DNA of 9,479 nt from Solirubrobacterales bacterium (GTDB lineage: Bacteria; Actinomycetota; Thermoleophilia; Solirubrobacterales; Solirubrobacteraceae). Location of the stretch: positions 1 through 9,479 of the forward strand of contig JACCQW010000089.1 of the NCBI GenBank assembly GCA_013813955.1, read 5' to 3'. This document shows, piece by piece, positions 6,994-9,479 of this stretch (position 1 is the first letter of the stretch; each line of letters opens with the position of its first letter). Position numbers and translations under genes: made by a program. Below the pieces are notes generated by a model, which saw only the letters and a list, made by a program, of their open reading frames with translations, was not told the DNA's origin and made no database searches.

Positions 6994-8070
6994 ATGCCGA
7001 CCCGGCGCATGAAGCTGATCATCCAGATTCCCTGCTTCAACGAGGAGCAGACCCTTCCCCTGACGCTCGCCGACCTCCCCCGTGAGATCGAGGGCTTCGA
7101 CGTCGTGGAGTGGCTCGTCATCGACGACGGCTCCGTCGATCGCACGATCGAGGTCGCCCGCGCCGGTGGCGTGGACCACATAGTGCGCCTGACCAACAAC
7201 AAGGGCCTGGCCGCCGGCTTCCAGGCGGGCCTGGACGCGTGCCTGAAGCTCGGCGCCGACGTGATCGTCAACACCGACGCCGACAACCAGTACGACGGGC
7301 GCGACATCCCCAAGCTCGTCGGCCCGATCCTCGCCGGCCGCGCCGACATGGTGGTGGGCGACCGGGAGGTCCACAACATCGAGCACTTCTCCCCGCTGAA
7401 GAAGACGCTGCAGCGGCTGGGGTCGTGGGTGGTGCGCCAGGCCTCCTCCACCGAGGTGCCAGACACCACGTCGGGCTTCCGGGCCTACAACCGGGAGGCG
7501 GCGATCCAGATGGCCGTGGTCTCCAAGTTCACCTACACGCTGGAGACCATCATCCAGGCCGGCAAGCTGCTCGTCGCCGTCGACCACGTCGCGATCCGCA
7601 CGAACGAGAAGACGCGCGAATCGCGCCTGTTCCCGTCCATGTGGGCCTACGTGCGGCGCAACAGCGTCTCGATCTTCCGCATCTACGCCCAGTACGAGCC
7701 GCTGAAGGTGTTCATGAGCGCCGCCGGCGTGCTCGGGCTGGCCGCGCTGCTGGTGTGGGCGCGCTTCGCCTACTTCTACATCGTCGAGGACGAGGGCGCC
7801 GGCCACGTGCAGTCGCTCATTCTCGGCGCGGTGCTGTTCAACGCCGCGATGGTGCTCGCGGCGCTGGGTGTGATCGGCGACCTGCTCGCCGCCCAGCGCA
7901 CGATCGGTCAGCGCACGTTCGAGCGCGTGCGCCGCATCGAGCTGCAGCTCGGCGTCGAGCCGTCGCACTACGAGCCCGGCGCCGCCCCCACCGGCCACCC
8001 GCCCACGACGGGCGCCGGCGCCGGCGGCGCGACCGGCAAGACAGAGGACCGCGAGGCGATCAGGCTGTGA
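6994..8070 (+). CDS. GT2 glycosyltransferase, DPM1/DPG-synthase-like, with two C-terminal transmembrane helices
   Basis: This enzyme likely transfers a sugar from a nucleotide-sugar to polyprenyl phosphate at the cytoplasmic face, making a lipid-linked donor. The protein is 358 residues from ATG 6994. The second ATG at 7009 gives MKLIIQIPCFNE, the usual family N-terminus, and is a real alternative. The GT-A domain spans about 6-225: nucleotide-binding IDDGSVDRT (43-51), metal-binding DAD within NTDADNQYDGRDI (93-105), and DTTSGFRAYNREAA (157-170), a hallmark of dolichyl-phosphate-sugar-synthase-like GT2s. Two membrane helices follow (about 239-262 and 273-299), then a basic stretch (QRTFERVRRIELQLG) and a low-complexity Gly/Pro/Thr tail (about 328-350). 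The stop overlaps the next gene's GTG (GTGA at 8067-8070). Divergent GT-C genes and the flippase downstream support an envelope-glycan role. The sugar is unknown. Confidence 0.9.
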   Translation: MPTRRMKLIIQIPCFNEEQTLPLTLADLPREIEGFDVVEWLVIDDGSVDRTIEVARAGGVDHIVRLTNNKGLAAGFQAGLDACLKLGADVIVNTDADNQYDGRDIPKLVGPILAGRADMVVGDREVHNIEHFSPLKKTLQRLGSWVVRQASSTEVPDTTSGFRAYNREAAIQMAVVSKFTYTLETIIQAGKLLVAVDHVAIRTNEKTRESRLFPSMWAYVRRNSVSIFRIYAQYEPLKVFMSAAGVLGLAALLVWARFAYFYIVEDEGAGHVQSLILGAVLFNAAMVLAALGVIGDLLAAQRTIGQRTFERVRRIELQLGVEPSHYEPGAAPTGHPPTTGAGAGGATGKTEDREAIRL

Positions 8071-8759
8071 GCCCGCCTCCACTGAGCCGCCTGGACGGCG
8101 AGCAGCCGTCGCAAGCCAGCCGGCCGGATGCCGGCTCGAGGAACCTCACCTTCGACGAGGAAGGCACCGTCACCGGCAACACCTACGACAAGTACGGGTC
8201 CTCCAACCCGGTCGTCAGACGCCTCATGGCGAGCTTCGAGCGCACGCTGCAGGAGCTGTTCGCGCAGGCCGCGCCGCGCTCGCTGCTGGACGTCGGCTGC
8301 GGCGAGGGGGTGCTCACCCACGAGTGGGCCCAGCGCCTGGACGGCGGGCGCGTGGTGGGCATCGACCTCGACGACCCCGAGCTGCACGCCGAGTGGGATG
8401 GCCGGCGGGCGCCCAATCTCAACTACCAGGTGATGAAGGCCGAGAACCTGCCCTTCGCCGACTCCGAGTTCGACGTGGCCACGGCGATCGAGGTGCTCGA
8501 GCACGTGCCCGACCCCGCCCACACCGTCGCCGAGATGGCCCGTGTGGCCGGCCGGCACCTGATCGTCTCGGTCCCTCGCGAGCCGCTGTGGCGCGGGCTG
8601 AACATGGCCCGGGGCGCTTACTGGAAGGACCTGGGCAACACACCAGGGCACCTGAACCACTGGTCCAAGCGCGCCTTCGTGAAGCTGCTGGCCGAGCACG
8701 GCGAGGTCGTCGAGGCACGCTCGCCGTTTCCCTGGACCATGCTGCTTGTCCGCCTCTAG
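8067..8759 (+). CDS. Class I SAM-dependent methyltransferase (Methyltransf_11 type)
   Basis: A 230-residue soluble methyltransferase. After a polar, probably disordered N-terminus (1-35) comes GNTYDKYGSSNPVVRRLM (37-54). The SAM-binding glycine motif is LLDVGCGEG (73-81), and the acidic residue after strand beta2 lies in GIDLDD (98-103). Motif II is FDVATAIEVLEHVPDP (135-150), followed by HLIVSVPREPLWR (164-176). The later part (NMARGAYWKDLGNTPGHLNHWSKRAF) looks like the acceptor-side region. Its GTG start overlaps the GT2 stop by 4 bases, indicating coupling, though an annotator might place the start later because the N-terminus is poorly conserved-looking. It overlaps the flippase gene at its 3' end. 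In this setting it plausibly methylates a glycan or its lipid or protein carrier, but similar proteins have many substrates. A small-molecule target cannot be excluded. Confidence 0.85.
   Translation: MSPPPLSRLDGEQPSQASRPDAGSRNLTFDEEGTVTGNTYDKYGSSNPVVRRLMASFERTLQELFAQAAPRSLLDVGCGEGVLTHEWAQRLDGGRVVGIDLDDPELHAEWDGRRAPNLNYQVMKAENLPFADSEFDVATAIEVLEHVPDPAHTVAEMARVAGRHLIVSVPREPLWRGLNMARGAYWKDLGNTPGHLNHWSKRAFVKLLAEHGEVVEARSPFPWTMLLVRL
8118..8136. repeat. Short perfect inverted repeat in the methyltransferase 5' coding region
   Basis: AGCCGGC (8118-8124), a 5-base loop (8125-8129) and GCCGGCT (8130-8136) form a 7-bp GC-only stem. It lies about 50 bases inside the methyltransferase gene, over its low-conservation N-terminal codons. 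It has no T tract, so it is not a terminator. It may be a chance product of GC-rich composition or a weak mRNA hairpin. Confidence 0.5.
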
Positions 8760-9479
8760 CGGCGGGGGCGGCTACGGCCGCGGCGCGCGGATCCTGTCGG
8801 TCGGGATCGCCACGACCGGCCTCGTGACCTTCGCCTACTTCTCGTTGGCCTCCTACGCGCTGAGCGAGGTCGAGTACAAGCGCATCTCATTGCTGTGGTC
8901 GGTCATGTTCGTGATCGTCTCGGTGATCTACCGGCCGATCGAGCAGCTGCTCTCGAGAACGATCGCCGACCGCCGCGCCCGCGGCATGCAAAGCGGGTCG
9001 CTGCGAGTCCCGCTGCTCATCCAGGGCGCGTTCGCCACGGTCTTCGCGGCTATTGCCCTGGCCGCGCGCGGGACGCTGCAGGACGGCCTCTTCGACGGCT
9101 CGGCCGCGCTGTACTGGATCCTCGTGGTGGGGGTGCTCGCATACGCGGCGAGCTACTTCGCGCGCGGCTTCCTCGCCGGCCACCAGCGCTTCGCGCTCTA
9201 CGGCGGGCTCGTCTTCCTTGAGGCGACCTCCCGCGTCTGCTTCGCGCTGGCGGTGATCGTGGGCGTGGCGGACGGGCAGTCCACGGTGGCGCTGGGCATG
9301 GCCGCGGCCCCGTTCGTCTCGCTCGTCGTGGTCCCCGCGTTCTTCTGGCGGCGCGGGGATCCGCCGGCCGATCTCGACGCCGTGAAGGAGACCGAGGGCG
9401 GGCTGACGCTGCGCCACGGCGCGGGCTTCGCCGTCGCGGTGTTCGCGGTGATGCTCGCCGAGCAGACGCTGATCAACGC
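8746..9479 (+). CDS. MATE-like polysaccharide/lipid-linked oligosaccharide flippase family protein (3' end cut by window edge)
   Basis: An open frame runs from TTG 8746-8748 to the window end, 244 codons plus two bases, with no stop. It has a Ser/Gly-rich N-terminus (2-13) and then regular membrane helices at about 16-38, 48-64, 88-107, 121-136, 150-175, 180-201 and from about 222. Charged connecting loops (SEVEYKR, RPIEQLLSRTIADRRARG) separate several of them. GRGARILSVGIATTGL followed by SLASYALSEVEYKRIS resembles the N-terminus of Wzx/MurJ/MATE-superfamily export proteins, in which the first helix and a short loop precede a Y-(K/G)-xx-S pattern. Such proteins flip lipid-linked sugars across the membrane. 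The start is inferred. TTG is the only canonical start near the domain that keeps the first helix, and it overlaps the methyltransferase stop by 14 bases. No strong Shine-Dalgarno sequence is seen. A full-length family member would need roughly 200 more residues beyond the window. Confidence 0.8.
   Translation, partial: MSASSGGGGYGRGARILSVGIATTGLVTFAYFSLASYALSEVEYKRISLLWSVMFVIVSVIYRPIEQLLSRTIADRRARGMQSGSLRVPLLIQGAFATVFAAIALAARGTLQDGLFDGSAALYWILVVGVLAYAASYFARGFLAGHQRFALYGGLVFLEATSRVCFALAVIVGVADGQSTVALGMAAAPFVSLVVVPAFFWRRGDPPADLDAVKETEGGLTLRHGAGFAVAVFAVMLAEQTLIN

Noticed and set aside
6847..8082. The minus-strand GT-C frame stays open without a stop through the whole GT2 gene to 8082, suggesting a much larger protein
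   Set aside because: The extension is antisense to a clear GT2 gene and reads as charged, His/Val/Asp-rich sequence with no domain pattern. High GC at third positions keeps such antisense frames open.

Overview
The window is a GC-rich, densely packed bacterial chromosome segment. It has strong G/C bias at third codon positions, many GTG/TTG starts and short gene overlaps. The fused RibBA, the style of the glycosyltransferases and the base composition suggest an actinobacterium, perhaps of the Thermoleophilia/Solirubrobacterales type. That placement comes from general resemblance only; no rRNA or other marker gene is present.

Left part (about 1-3627, minus strand): a riboflavin operon read right to left as ribD, ribE (riboflavin synthase alpha), ribBA and ribH, then a small single-pass membrane protein cut by the left edge. 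Adjacent rib genes overlap by 8 or 4 bases, or are one base apart. The four proteins cover the steps from GTP and ribulose 5-phosphate to riboflavin, except the dephosphorylation. No FMN riboswitch is visible. Only 50 bases precede ribD, and a TAGACT -10-like hexamer lies 6 bases before its ATG, which suggests a leaderless transcript.

Middle part (3678 to about 6846, minus strand): two tandem multi-pass GT-C type glycosyltransferases overlapping by 14 bases. The downstream one is a clear PMT/ArnT-like family 39 protein. The upstream one is more divergent, and its start codon is problematic.

Right part (6994-9479, plus strand): a divergent operon with a DPM1/DPG-synthase-like GT2 glycosyltransferase with two C-terminal membrane helices, a class I SAM-dependent methyltransferase, and the first ~244 codons of a MATE/flippase-like polysaccharide export protein that runs off the right edge.

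The middle and right parts read together as an envelope-glycan locus. The GT2 enzyme would make a polyprenyl-phosphate-linked sugar, the GT-C enzymes would use it outside the membrane, and the flippase and methyltransferase would move or modify the glycan. This is inference from families and gene order. I see no RNA genes, CRISPR array, insertion sequence, long repeat or convincing terminator, and no gene-free stretch longer than 300 bases. The longest non-coding stretch is the divergent intergenic region of about 147 bases at 6847-6993.
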